Origin: Lamellibrachia columna
Taxonomy: Eukaryota; Annelida; Polychaeta; Sabellida; Siboglinidae
DNA length: 64,000 nt
Direction of reading: 5' to 3'
Assembly: GCA_963662155.1 (NCBI GenBank)
Contig: OY759262.1
Coordinates: 66,486,703 to 66,550,702 of the forward strand
The stretch's first letter is position 1. The number at the start of each line of letters is the position of its first letter. Shown piece by piece: positions 35,637 to 48,876 of this stretch. Position numbers and translations under genes: made by a program. The notes beneath the pieces are model-generated. The model searched no databases, had not been told where the DNA came from, and was given only the letters and a program-made list of their open reading frames with translations.

Positions 35637-37083
35637 TACAATACAATACAATACAATAAAATATACTTTTACTCTGCTAAAACCCTTGGGAAACCCAACC
35701 TCAGCAGTGCACCAAACCAAAAGGGGTAAACAGTTGGATTGGTGCACTGGGGAGCTGTGGAGGATAAACAAGTCTAAACTGACCGGTTTTTAGTTGATGT
35801 TGTTCTATTTCCTACAAACTTAACACCAACAGGGAATGAGTTCCACAGAGTCGGTGTAACAAATGAAAAGTTCTAGTTCCAACATTTATCTTAACACTGG
35901 GAAAAAAAAAAAGTAGATTAGAATGAGATGATCGAAGCTGTCTGGGCTGTCTTGCAGGAGTGAGCCGTGAATGTAAATATGCAGGTTGCTTGGATGAAAG
36001 TGCTTGATTGGTAATTGTGCAGATCTTAAAAATAATGCGATATCAGACAGGAAGCCAATGCAATGATTTAAGAAGTGGTACTAGTGAGAGAAATGAGGAG
36101 ACCGGGTAACTATCCTTGCCAAACAATTGTGCACATGTTGAAGTTTCAAAATGTCCCTGAGAGCAATATTATGATAAAGGGAATTGCAATGGTCAAGTCC
36201 ACTGCTACCAAGAGCCGTTGCAATAGTTTGGGCGACAGCAAAAGACATACCGGTAATGACAAATTTGTGAAATATGCTGTCTAAAATTAAAATTATTATC
36301 AAAGGTGACTCCTAAATTCCGTGCTGAATTTACCAAACAATCAAGTTTACCACGCTGCTACCAATAATAAGAAACTCTGTTTTCTCTGTATTTAACTTTA
36401 ATTTGCTGTCAGTCATCAAGTGGGATACATTCTGGAGCCAATCCCGGAGTTGGTTTAAGGAACAATTTGTATCTGGGGTAGCAAAGGTTAGGTAATTCTG
36501 TGTGTCATCTGCACATAGGTGGTGCAGGCCCAAGTTGTGAGTTTGAGCTGAGTAGAGAAGTGTAAAGAGTAAAAAGTAATGGTCCAAGAAAAGAACCCGG
36601 AGGAACACCGCATGAAGTGGGTAGGGCCGCTGAAAAGAACCCGGAGGAACACCGCATGAAGTGGGTAGGGCCGCTGAAAAGAACCCGGAGGAACACCGCA
36701 TGAAGTGGGTAGGGCCGCTGAAAAGAACCCGGAGGAACACAACATGAAGTGGGTAGGACCGCTGAAAAGAACCCGGAGGAACACCGCATGAAGTGGGTAG
36801 GGCCGCTGAAAAGAACCCGGAGGAACAAAACATGAAGTGGGTAGGACCGCTGAAAAGAACCCGGAGGAACACCGCATGAAGTGGGTAGGGCCGCTGAAAA
36901 GAAATTAGCTGCCTTCAATCTTTGGTATCTGTCAATTAAGTATAATGAAAACCAGCTGAGGGCTGTGCCAGATATGCCATATCACATTGACAAGCGTTTA
37001 ATGAGAATGTTATGATCAATAGTATCAAAAGCAGCAGATAAATCAATCAAGGTAAGTGCTATTACTTTATCTTTGTCCATATC
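35637..37083 (-). pseudogene. CR1-like retrotransposon fragment, 5'-truncated
   Basis: The minus strand is homologous to the 3' 1.3 kb of the element at 13.6-16.9 kb. Shared pieces include MTDSKLKLN and KTEFLIIG near 36.4 kb, the block IATALGSSGLDHCNSL near 36.2 kb and parts of the YADD region (here CADD). It ends at the 3' side in an (attgt)n tail at 35,637-35,658. Coding stops abruptly at about 37,083 in the middle of the RT, typical 5' truncation. Frames are broken by several indels. Seven copies of a 44-bp segment of its own RT sit at 36,593-36,905. Confidence 0.88.
36593..36905. repeat. 44-bp minisatellite inside RT pseudogene, 7 copies
   Basis: The unit starts gaacccggaggaacaccgca and ends gggccgctgaaaa. 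On the minus strand it is the RT loop segment FSAALPTSCGVPPGS, the same segment present once in the copy at about 14.6 kb. The array is bounded on both sides by gaaaagaa, so it could have grown by slippage between two 8-bp direct repeats 44 bp apart. Units differ by a few changes (acaaaacatg, acaacatg). Confidence 0.93.
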
Positions 37084-37106
37084 AAACTTTCCTTACACAG
37101 CTGTGA

Positions 37107-37457
37107 GAGTGTAACCTATTTCACATTTTTAAATGTGGGAAGACAAAGCAGTTACAACCAGCAAACATTGGATTCAACCGCTTTAACTGTGAGATGCGGA
37201 GTATCACAAGCACATTTGTGGAAAGGAAATACACAAGCAAGGTTGATTATAACCCACACACTGATTACGTCGCTCGCTTGCCAAACAGCAACAATACGAT
37301 CAAATCAAACCACTTCGTGCCACACATCAAATTTGTGCCGAGTTCGCTGTGCTATTGTGACAACGCAATCAATGCAACTCTTGCAGCGACCACTGCATGC
37401 AGACTGTATGCAAACAAAGTTTGGAGGCACGAGGAGGCTATGTCTAAAACCCATTAG
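37107..37457 (+). other. Unassigned open frame, 116 codons
   Basis: Open from a stop at 37,104 to the stop at 37,455-37,457, with the first ATG at 37,194 (87 codons). The composition is mixed and protein-like (VERKYTSKVDYNPHTDYVAR, later CYCDNAINATL) with higher CpG than neighbours, unlike the repeat-derived frames. It directly follows the truncated CR1-like copy. I recognise no domain. It may be a relic of another element or chance. Confidence 0.2.
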
Positions 37458-37691
37458 TGTTGTAAATAATGTGTCAACAGCAATTTGCCAGTTTGGTTAG
37501 ACAGTTATGGTGATAGGATCAACTGTCACCAAACAACGTTGTGTATGATTGGGAATGAAAGGAGAGTCCAAGATGACACATTGGAAGACAACAGATCCAC
37601 TGGGAGGAAACACATCTGGATGTATGTCTGCTCTGGAGACAGGAACAGTTAGATATGTGTCATTCAGAAAGTTGCTTCATCTGTGGCCACA

Positions 37692-38108
37692 CAAGGTCCA
37701 ATATTATGTAGCTTCATTAATGGACCATGTAAGGTCCAAGTAGTAATAGTGTTGCAATGTTACTTATAGTTACATCAATGGACCATGTAAGGTCCAGGTA
37801 GTTATGGTGTTGCAATGTTACTTATAGCTACATCAATGGACCATGCAAGGTCCAAGTAGTAATGGTGTTGCAATGTTAGTTATAGCTACATCAATGGACC
37901 ATGCAAGGTCCAGGTAGTAATGGTGTTGCAATGTTACTTATAGCTACATCAAAGGTCCAAATAGTAATGGTGTTGCAATGTTACTTATAGCTACATCAAT
38001 GGACCATGCAAGGTTGAAGTAGTAATGGGGTTGCAATGTTACTCATAGCTACATCAATGGACCATGCAAGGTCCCAGTAGTAAAGATGTTGCAATGTTAC
38101 TTATAAGC
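37692..38108. repeat. 58-bp minisatellite, 7 copies
   Basis: The landmark gtgttgcaatgttacttata recurs about every 58 bp, followed by gctacatcaatggaccatg and caaggtccaagta. One unit near 37,950 lacks about 17 bp. Confidence 0.92.
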
Positions 38109-38159
38109 AGCATTTGAATGTTCAGACAATGAACAGTTGTTGGTTCAGACAGAGTACAA

Positions 38160-38655
38160 CACACAGATTGCCGTACGGGCCAGACTGGCTGGACATGCTG
38201 GACAGACCGCACAAGTTGGACAGGCCATACAGGCCAGACTTGCTGGACAAACCGCACAAGTTGGACAGGCCGTACGGGCCAGACAGGCCAGACTTGCTGG
38301 ACCGACCGCACAAGTTGGACAGGCCGGACTGATTGCACAAGCTGGACAGGCCAGACTTGCTGGACAGACCGCACAAGCTGGACAGGCCAGACGGGCCAGA
38401 CTTGCTGGACAGACTGCACAAGCTGGACAGACCGAACAAGTTGGACAGGCCGGACTGACTGCACAAGCTGGACAGGCCAGACGGGCCAGACTTGCTGGAC
38501 AGACCGCACAAGCTGGACAGGCCAGACTGATTGCACAAGCTGGACAGGCCAGACAGACTAGATGGGCCAGACAAGGTAAATAGGCCATACAAGGTAGATG
38601 GGCCAGACAAGGTAGATGGGCAGGACAAGGTAGATGGGCCGGACGGGCTGCTGTG
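38160..38655. repeat. Degenerate repeat of about 9/18/36 bp (ggacaggcc family)
   Basis: Built on ggacaggccagacttgctgg and ggacagaccgcacaagctg. Several periods are superimposed. Open frames on both strands (GQARLAGQTAQA, and VQLVQSVRPV) are artefacts. Confidence 0.88.
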
Positions 38656-39130
38656 CTTTCAGTGTGTCTATGACACTGAACAGACACAGTGTGTTACTGT
38701 TAAGACTGTGATTACCTTATGGAGTTCCTTGTAGTGTGGACCACTCAAGGCTACAAGTCATGTTTGTTATGAATACTGTTCATCTATTCATCAGCTTCAA
38801 TGTCATGTTGCAACAACCTTATTTATTCTGACAACACAGTGTATACTGATATGTGACGAGGAACCCACAGAGGGCACAGAACTAACAATGAGTGAATAGA
38901 AGACAGTATAGCCAGGCTGTGTTAATGCCACCAGCACGCACAGTAAACAATGATTTCATTAACAGACGGCTACACAAAGGACTCTTCATAAGGCAAGAGT
39001 GTTGGTATCTCTCTCTAGACAGCTAAACAACCCCTGTGGTCAAATGACACAGTCCTCTCTCTACATATTAAAACAAAGGATATATATGTTCCACTGTCTC
39101 ATCACTGCCGGTAAACAGACACATTGACAG
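38656..39130. other. Non-repetitive spacer
   Basis: Unique sequence. No exon, RNA or element end was recognised. Confidence 0.55.
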
Positions 39131-39340
39131 ACTCATCACTACTGACCCAAGGTACTTGACAGACCCCCCCTCATCACTACTGGCTCAGGGTACTTGACAG
39201 ACCCCACTCATTACTACTGGCCAAGGGTACTTGACAGAACCCACTCATTACTACTAGCCCAGGGTACTTGACAGACCCTACTCATCACTATTGGCCCAGG
39301 GTATTTGACAGACCCCACTCATCACTACTGGCCCGAGGTA
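39131..39340. repeat. 37-bp minisatellite, about 6 copies
   Basis: The landmark cagggtacttgacagacccc recurs with actcatcactactggcc. The first unit has an expanded C run. Confidence 0.9.
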
Positions 39341-39559
39341 TGGCTGGATAAATAGAAGGTTATAATATATGCATACTGTTGTAAGGGGACGTGAAGGAAA
39401 CAAACCACATTTCTGTTGTTTACATGGAAACACAATCAATCACAGTTCACGACATCTGACTGTGACTTGATCTGGACAGCCGAGACAAACAGATGAACAA
39501 CTTCTGACAACAGGAAGGCTACATTAACTATTGACAGATGATGAAGTGATGGCAGCTGC

Positions 39560-40503
39560 ACCAGACATCACCAACACAACCAGTCCACTACCCAAGACAT
39601 AACCAACACAACCAGCCTACTACCCCAGACATCACCAACACAACCAGCCCACTACCCCAGACATCACCAACACAACCAGCCCACTACCCCAGACATCATA
39701 AACACAACCGGCCAACTATCCCAGACATCATCAACACAACCAGCCTACTACCCCAGACATCACCAACACAACCAGCCTACTACCCCAGACATCACCAACA
39801 CAACCAGCCCACTACATCAGACATCTACCAACACAACCAGCCCACTACCCCAGACATCCACCAACACAACCAGCCCACTACCCCAGACATCATCAACACA
39901 ACCAGCCCACTACATCAGACATCACCAAAACAACCAGCCCACTAGATCAGACATCACCAACACAACCAGCCTACTACCCCAGACATCACCAACACAACCA
40001 GCCTACTACCCCAGACATCACCAACACAACCAGCCCACTACCCCAGACATCACCAACACAACCATCCCACTACCCCAAACATCACCAACACAACCAGCCT
40101 ACTACCCCAGACATCATCAACACAACCGGCCCACTACCCCAGACATCACCAACACAACCACCCCACTACCCCAGACATCACCAACACAACCCGCCTACTA
40201 CATCAGACATCCACCAACACAACCAGCCCATTACCCCAGACATCATCAGCACAACCAGCCCACTACCCCAGACATCATCAACACAACCGGCCAACTATCC
40301 CAGACATCACCAACACAACCAGCCTACTACCCCAGACATCACCAACACAACCAGCCTACTACCCCAGACATCACCAACACAACCAGCCTACTACCCCAGA
40401 CATCATCAACACAACCGGCCAACTATCCCAGACATCACCAACACAACCAGCCCACTACCCCATATATCACCAACACAACCAGCCCACTACATCAGACATC
40501 ACC
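39560..40503. repeat. 32-bp minisatellite, about 29 copies
   Basis: The landmark cagacatcaccaacacaacc recurs every 32 bp, followed by agcccactaccc. Variants (catcatcaac, ggccaactatc, tacatcag) recur in blocks. Confidence 0.94.
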
Positions 40504-40839
40504 CATCAGTGAGGACACGTCTAGCTGTGTAGACAGACCAATACATGCAAAGGTTACCATTTATTTTAAAAGGAAATCAAGAAGAATTGGGAATGTTTCA
40601 GAGTTTTGTCTAAAGTGGCCACCTGGAGTCAGACAATGTAGTTAATGGCGCAAACAAACATGGAAAAAGTACCGAAGCTGCAGACTGCATTGCATATTAA
40701 CTTCTCTACAAAAAAGTAATTTTACATATTATATATAATAAATATATCGCCACGGAAACTGTTGTTTCCACCGACCTTGTTCAAGATGTTAAAGGTCAAA
40801 TACACTGTTGTGCAACAGTTACAAATCATATTTGTCAAG
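40504..40839. other. Non-repetitive spacer, AT-rich in part
   Basis: Unique sequence with a short tatatataataaatatat tract near 40,735. No gene was recognised. Confidence 0.55.
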
Positions 40840-43800
40840 TGCACTTGTGTCCCCTCATAGGTCACACAACATCTCCACTGTTTATCACTTGTGTCCTCTC
40901 ATAGGTCACACAACATATCCACTGTTTATCACTTGTGTCCCCTCATAGGTCACACAACATCTCCACTGTTTATCACTTGTGTCCTCTCATAGGTCACACA
41001 ACATCTCCACTGTTTATCACTTGTGTCCTCTCATAGGTCACACAACATCTCCACTGTTTATCACTTGTGTCCTCTCATAGGTCACACAACATCTCCACTG
41101 TTTATCACTTGTGTCCTCTCATAGGTCACACAACATCTCCACTGTTTATCACTTGTGTCCCCTCATAGGTCACACAACATCTCCACTGTTTATCACTTGT
41201 GTCCTCTCATAGGTCACACAACATCTCCACTGTTTATCACTTGTGTCCTCTCATAGGTCACACAACATCTCCACTGTTTATCACTTGTGTCCTCTCATAG
41301 GTCACACAACATCTCCACTGTTTATCACTTGTGTCCTCTCATAGGTCACACAACATCTCCACTGTTTATCACTTGTGTCCTCTCATAGGTCACACAACAT
41401 CTCCACTGTTTATCACTTGTGTCCTCTCATAGGTCATACAACATCTCCACTGTTTATCACTTGTGTCCTCTCACAGGTCATACAACATCTTCACTGTTTA
41501 TCACTTGTGTCCTCTCATAGGTCACACAACGTCTCCACTGTTTATCACTTGTGTCCTCTCATAGGTCATACAACATCTCCACTGTTTATCGCTTGTGTCC
41601 TCTCATAGGTCATACAACATCTCCACTGTTTATCACTTGTGTCCTCTCATAGGTCATACAACATCTCCCCTGTTTATCACTTGTGTCCTCTCACAGGTCA
41701 TACAACATCTTCACTGTTTATCACTTGTGTCCTCTCATAGGTCACACAACATCTCCACTGTTTATCACTTGTGTCCTCTCATTGGTCACACAACATCTCC
41801 ACTGTTTATCACTTGTGTCCTCTCATAAGTCATACAACATATCCACTGTTTATCACTTGTGTCCTCTCATAGGTCATACAACATTTCCACTGTTTATCAC
41901 TTGTGTCCTCTCATAGGTCACACAACATCTCCACTGTTTATCACTTGTGTCCCCTCATAGGTCACACAACATCTCCACTGTTTATCACTTGTGTCCTCTC
42001 ATAGGTCACACAACATCTCCACTGTTTATCACTTGTGTCCTCTCATAGGTCACACAACATCTCCACTGATTATCACTTGTGTCCTCTCATAGGTCACACA
42101 ACATCTCCACTGTTTATCACTTGTGTCCTCTCATAGGTCATACAACATCTCCACTGTTTATCACTTGTGTCCTCTCACAGGTCATACAACATCTTCACTG
42201 TTTATCACTTGTGTCCTCTCATAGGTCACACAACGTCTCCACTGTTTATCACTTGTGTCCTCTCATAGGTCATACAACATCTCCACTGTTTATCGCTTGT
42301 GTCCTCTCATAGGTCATACAACATCTCCACTGTTTATCACTTGTGTCCTCTCATAGGTCATACAACATCTCCCCTGTTTATCACTTGTGTCCTCTCACAG
42401 GTCATACAACATCTTCACTGTTTATCACTTGTGTCCTCTCATAGGTCACACAACATCTCCACTGTTTATCACTTGTGTCCTCTCATTGGTCACACAACAT
42501 CTCCACTGTTTATCACTTGTGTCCTCTCATAAGTCATACAACATATCCACTGTTTATCACTTGTGTCCTCTCATAGGTCATACAACATTTCCACTGTTTA
42601 TCACTTGTGTCCTCTCATAGGTCACACAACATCTCCACTGTTTATCACTTGTGTCCCCTCATAGGTCACACGACATCTCCACTGTTTATCACTTGTGTCC
42701 TCTCATAGGTCATACAACATCTCCACTGTTTATCACTTGTGTCCTGTCATAGGTCACACAATGTCTCCACTGTTTATCACTTGTGTCCTCTCATAGGTCA
42801 TACAACATCTCCACTGTTTATCAATTGTGTCCTGTCGTAGGTCACACAACATCTCCACTGTTTATCACTTGTGTCCTCTCATAGGTCATACAACATCTTC
42901 ACTGTTTATCACTTGTGTCCTCTCATAGGTCATACAACATCTCCACTGTTTAGCACTTGTGTCCTCTCATAGGTCACACAACATCTCCACTGTTTTATCA
43001 CTTGTGTCCTCTCATAGGTCACACAACATCTCCACTGTTTATCACTTGTGTCCTCTCATAGGTCATACAACATCTTCACTGTTTATCACTTGTGTCCTCT
43101 CATAGGTCATACAACATCTCCAATGTTTATCACTTGTGTCCTCTCATAGGTCATACAACATCTCCACTGTTTATCACTTGTGTCCTCTCATAGGTCACAC
43201 AACATCTCCACTGTTTAGCACTTGTGTCCTCTCATAGGTCACACGTCTCCACTGTTTATCACTTGTGTCCTCTCATAGGTCATACAACATCTCCACTGTT
43301 TATCACTTGTGTCCTGTCGTAGGTCACACAACATCTCCACTGTTTATCACTTGTGTCCTCTCATAGGTCATACAACATCTCCACTGTTTATCACTTGTGT
43401 CCTGTCGTAGGTCACACAACATCTCCACTGTTTATCACTTGTGTCCTCTCATAGGTCATACAACATCTCCACTGTTTATCACTTGTGTCCTCTCATAGGT
43501 CATACAACATCTTCACAATTTATCAATTGTTTCCTCTCATAGGTCACACAACATCTTCACTGTTTATCACTTGTGTCCTCTCATAGGTCATACAACATCT
43601 CCACTGTTTATCACTTGTGTCCTCTCATAGGTCACACAACATCTCCACTGTTTATCACTTGTGTCCTCTCATAGGTCACACAACGTCTCCACTGTTTAGC
43701 ACTTGTGTCCTCTCATAGGTCACACAACATCTCCACTGTTTATCACTTGTGTCCTCTCATAGGTCACACAACATCTCCACTGTTTATCACTTGTGTCCTC

Positions 43801-46800
43801 TCATAGGTCACACAACGTCTCCACTGTTTATCACTTGTGTCCTCTCATAGGTCACACAACATATCCACTGTTTATCACTTGTGTCCTCTCATAGGTCACA
43901 CAACATCTCCACTGTTTATCACTTGTGTCCTCTCATAGGTCATACAACATCTCCACTGTTTATCACTTGTGTCCTCTCATAGGTCATACAACATCTCCAC
44001 TGTTTATCACTTGTGTCCTCTCATAAGTCATACAACATCTCCACTGTTTATCACTTGTGTCCTCTCATAAGTCACACAACATCTCCACTGTTTATCACTT
44101 GTGTCCTCTCACAAGTCATACAACATCTTCACTGTTTATCACTTGTGTCCTCTCATAGGTCACACAACGTCTCCACTGTTTATCACTTGTGTCCTCTCAC
44201 AGGTCACACAACATCTCCACTGTTTATCACTTGTGTCCTCTCATAGGTCACACAACATCTCCACTGTTTATCACTTGTGTCCTCTCATAGGTCACACAAC
44301 ATCTCCACTGTTTATCACTTGTGTCCTCTCATAGGTCACACAACATCTCCACTGTTTATCACTTGTGTCCTCTCATAGGTCACTCAACGTCTCCACTGTT
44401 TATCACTTGTGTCCTCTCATAGGTCACACAACATCTCCACTGTTTATCACTTGTGTCCTCTCATAGGTCATACAACATCTCCACTGTTTATCACTTGTGT
44501 CCCCTCATAGGTCACACAACATCTCCACTGTTTATCACCTGTGTCCTCTCATAGGTCATATAACATCTCCACTGTTTAGCACTTGTGTCCTCTCATAGGT
44601 CACACAACATCTCCACTGTTTAGCACTTGTGTCCTCTCATAGGTCACACAACGTCTCCACTGTTTATCACTTGTGTCCTCTCATAGGTCACACAATGTCT
44701 CCATTGTTTATCACTTGTGTCCCCTCATAGGTCATACAATATCTCCACTGTTTAGCACTTGTGTCCTCTCATAGGTCATACAACATCTCCACTGTTTATC
44801 ACTTGTGTCCCCTCATAGGTCACACAATGTCTCCATTGTTTATCGCTTGTGTCCCCTCATAGGTCACATGACATCTCCACTGTTTAGCACTTGTGTCCTC
44901 TCATAAGTCATACAACATCTCCACTGTTTATCACTTGTGTCCTCTCATAGGTCACACAACATCTCCACTGTTTATCACTTGTGTCCTCTCATAGGTCATA
45001 CAACATCTCCACTGTTTAGCACTTGTGTCCTCTCATAGGTCACACAACATCTCCACTGTTTATCACTTGTGTCCTCTCATAGGTCACACAACATCTCCAC
45101 TGTTTATAACTTGTGTCCTGTCGTAGGTCACACAACATCTCCACTGTTTATCACTTGTGTCCTCTCATAGGTCATACAACATCTCCACTGTTTATCACTT
45201 GTGTCCTGTCGTAGGTCACACAACATCTCCACTGTTTATCACTTGTGTCCTCTCATAGGTCATACAACATCTCCACTGTTTATCACTTGTGTCCTCTCAT
45301 AGGTCACACAACATCTTCACTGTTTATCACCTGTGTCCTCTCATAGGTCACACAACATCTCCAGTGTTTAGCACTTGTGTCCTCACAGGTCACACAACGA
45401 CTCCACTGTTTATCACTTGTGTCCTCTCATAGGTCACACAACATCTCCACTGTTTATCACTTGTGTCCTCTCATAGGTCACACAACATCTCCACTGTTTA
45501 GCACTTGTGTCCTCTCACAGGTCACACAACGACTCCACTGTTTATCACTTGTGTCCTCTCATAGGTCATACAACATCTCCACTGTTTATCACTTGTGTCC
45601 TCTCATAGGTCACACATCTCCACTGTTTAGCACTTGTGTCCTCTCATAGGTCATACAACATCTCCACTGTTTATCACTTGTGTCCTCTCATAGGTCATAC
45701 AACATCTCCACTGTTTAGCACTTGTGTCCTCTCATAGGTCACACAACATCTCCACTGTTTATCACTTGTGTCCTCTCATAGGTCACACAACATCTCCACT
45801 GTTTATAACTTGTGTCCTGTCGTAGGTCACACAACATCTCCACTGTTTATCACTTGTGTCCTCTCATAGGTCATACAACATCTCCACTGTTTATCACTTG
45901 TGTCCTGTCGTAGGTCACACAACATCTCCACTGTTTATCACTTGTGTCCTCTCATAGGTCACACAACATCTCCACTGTTTATCACTTGTGTCCTCTCATA
46001 GGTCACACAACATCTTCACTGTTTAGCACTTGTGTCCTCTCACAGGTCACACAACGACTCCACTGTTTAGCACTTGTGTCCTCTCATAGGTCATACAACA
46101 TCTCCACTGTTTATCACTTGTGTCCTCTCATAAGTCACACAACATCTCCACTGTTTATCACTTGTGTCCTCTCATAGGTCACACAACATCTTCACTGTTT
46201 ATCACTTGTGTCCTCTCATAGGTCACACAACGTCTCCACTGTTTAGCACTTGTGTCCTCTCATAGGTCACACAACATCTCCACTGTTTATCACTTGTGTC
46301 CTCTCATAAGTCACACAACATCTCCACTGTTTATCACTTGTGTCCTCTCATAGGTCATACATCTTCACTGTTTATCACTTGTGTCCTCTCATAGGTCACA
46401 CAACGACTCCACTGTTTATCACTTGTGTCCTCTCATAGGTCACACAACATCTCCACTGTTTATCACTTGTGTCCTCTCATAGGTCACACAACATCTCCAC
46501 TGTTTAGCACTTGTGTCCTCTCACAGGTCACACAACGACTCCACTGTTTAGCACTTGTGTCCTCTCATAGGTCACACAACGTCTCCACTGTTTATCACTT
46601 GTGTCCTCTCACAGGTCACACAACGACTCCACTGTTTAGCACTTTTGTCCTCTCATAGGTCATACAACATCTCCACTGTTTATCACTTGTGTCCTCTCAT
46701 AAGTCACACAACATCTCCACTGTTTATCACTTGTGTCCTCTCATAGGTCACACAACATCTTCACTGTTTATCACTTGTGTCCTCTCATAGGTCACACAAC

Positions 46801-47997
46801 GTCTCCACTGTTTAGCACTTGTGTCCTCTCATAGGTCACACAACATCTCCACTGTTTATCACTTGTGTCCTCTCATAAGTCACACAACATCTCCACTGTT
46901 TATCACTTGTGTCCTCTCATAGGTCATACAACATCTTCACTGTTTATCACTTGTGTCCTCTCATAGGTCACACAACGTCTCCACTGTTTATCACTTGTGT
47001 CCTCTCATAGGTCACACAACATCTCCACTGTTTATCACTTGTGTCCTCTCATAGGTCACACAACATCTCCACTGTTTATCACTTGTGTCCTCTCATAGGT
47101 CACACAACATCTCCACTGTTTATCACTTGTGTCCTCTCATAGGTCACACAACGTCTCCACTGTTTATCACTTGTGTCCCCTCATAGGTCACACAATGTCT
47201 CCATTGTTTATCACTTGTGTCCCCTCATAGGTCATACAACATCTCCACTGTTTAGCACTTGTGTCCTCTCATAGGTCATACAACATCTCCACTGTTTATC
47301 ACTTGTGTCCTCTCATAGGTCACACAACATCTTCACTGTTTATCACCTGTGTCCTCTCATAGGTCACACAACATCTCCAGTGTTTAGCACTTGTGTCCTC
47401 ACAGGTCACACAACGACTCCACTGTTTATCACTTGTGTCCTCTCATAGGTCACACAACATCTCCACTGTTTATCACTTGTGTCCTCTCATAGGTCACACA
47501 ACATCTCCACTGTTTAGCACTTGTGTCCTCTCACAGGTCACACAACGACTCCACTGTTTATCACTTGTGTCCTCTCATAGGTCATACAACATCTCCACTG
47601 TTTATCACTTGTGTCCTCTCATAGGTCACACATCTCCACTGTTTAGCACTTGTGTCCTCTCATAGGTCATACAACATCTCCACTGTTTATCACTTGTGTC
47701 CTCTCATAGGTCACACATCTCCACTGTTTATCACTTGTGTCCTCTCACAGGTCACACAACGACTCCACTGTTTAGCACTTGTGTCCTCTCATAGGTCATA
47801 CAACATCTCCACTGTTTATCACTTGTGTCCTCTCATAGGTCACACAACATCTCCACTGTTTAGCACTTGTGTCCTCTCACAGGTCACACAACGACTCCAC
47901 TGTTTAGCACTTGTGTCCTCTCATAGGTCATACAACATCTCCACTGTTTATCACTTGTGTCCTGTCGTAGGTCACACGTCTCCACTGTTTATCACCT
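40840..47997. repeat. 44-bp satellite-like array, about 163 copies
   Basis: The largest array in the window. The landmark cttgtgtcctctcataggtc recurs every 44 bp, followed by acacaacatctccactgttt and atca. Common variants are catac, aacgtc, aacgac, tttagca, cctgtcgtagg and cacagg, and a few units lack 5-6 bp (cacatctcc). Blocks are duplicated: 41,375-41,916 matches 42,079-42,620 (704 bp, 16 units apart), and 45,377-45,665 matches 47,393-47,681 (2016 bp apart). Plus-strand frames of 77-145 codons are artefacts. Confidence 0.97.
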
Positions 47998-48105
47998 GTT
48001 GGTCGATGCAATTCAATTCAAGGGCCCGAAGCTGGTGGCAAAGTGAAAGGTGTAATAACGACACAGATATATTTCTCCATGAAGCCTGACAAGAACTGGG
48101 GTGAT

Positions 48106-48770
48106 GGACACATGTGGCGGACACACGCGGCGGACACACGCGGCGGACACACGCGGCGGACACACGCGGCGGACACACGCGGCGGACACACGCGGCGGAC
48201 ACACGCGGTGGACACACGTGGCGGACACACGTGGTGTATACACGTGGTGGATACACGTGATGGATACACGTGGTGGATAAATGTGGTGGATACACGTGGT
48301 GGATACATGTGATGAGGTGGATAAACATGGTGGATACACGTGGTGGATAAACGTGGTGGATACACGTGGTGGATAAACGTGGTGAGGTGGATACATGTGG
48401 TGAGGTGGATAAACGTGGTGGATACACGTGGTGGATAAACGTGGTGGATACACGTTGTGGATAAACGTGGTGGATACACGTGGTGAGGTGGATACACGTG
48501 GTGAGGTGGATAAACGTGGTGGATAAACGTGGTGGATACACGTGGTGAGGTGGATACACGTGGTGAGGTGGATAAACGTGGTGGATACACGTGGTGGATA
48601 AACGTGGTGGATACACGTGGTGGATAAACGTGGTGGATACACGTGGTGAGGTGGATACACGTGGTGAGGTGGATACACGTGGTGAGGTGGATACACGTGG
48701 TGAGGTGGATACACGTGGTGAGGTGGATACACGTGGTGGACACACGTGGTGGACGCACGTGGTGGACACG
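48106..48770. repeat. 13/18-bp minisatellite rich in CACGTG
   Basis: The left part is acacgcggcggac (13 bp, about 9 copies). The rest is acgtggtggatac or acgtggtggataa, with a longer form carrying gaggtg. The two halves differ by C-to-T changes at two CpG sites (gcggcg to gtggtg), consistent with methylation-driven decay. Most right-hand units contain the palindrome cacgtg or its near variant aacgtg. Minus frames repeat HVYPPRVST and are artefacts. Confidence 0.94.
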
Positions 48771-48876
48771 TGAATTGATTGTGAATTGATTGTGTTCTCA
48801 CGAGGCACTAACTATCCAGGATGAGTGACGTGTCCCTCAGGATCAGAGACAGACAAGTACATGGTACCATTTTGTT

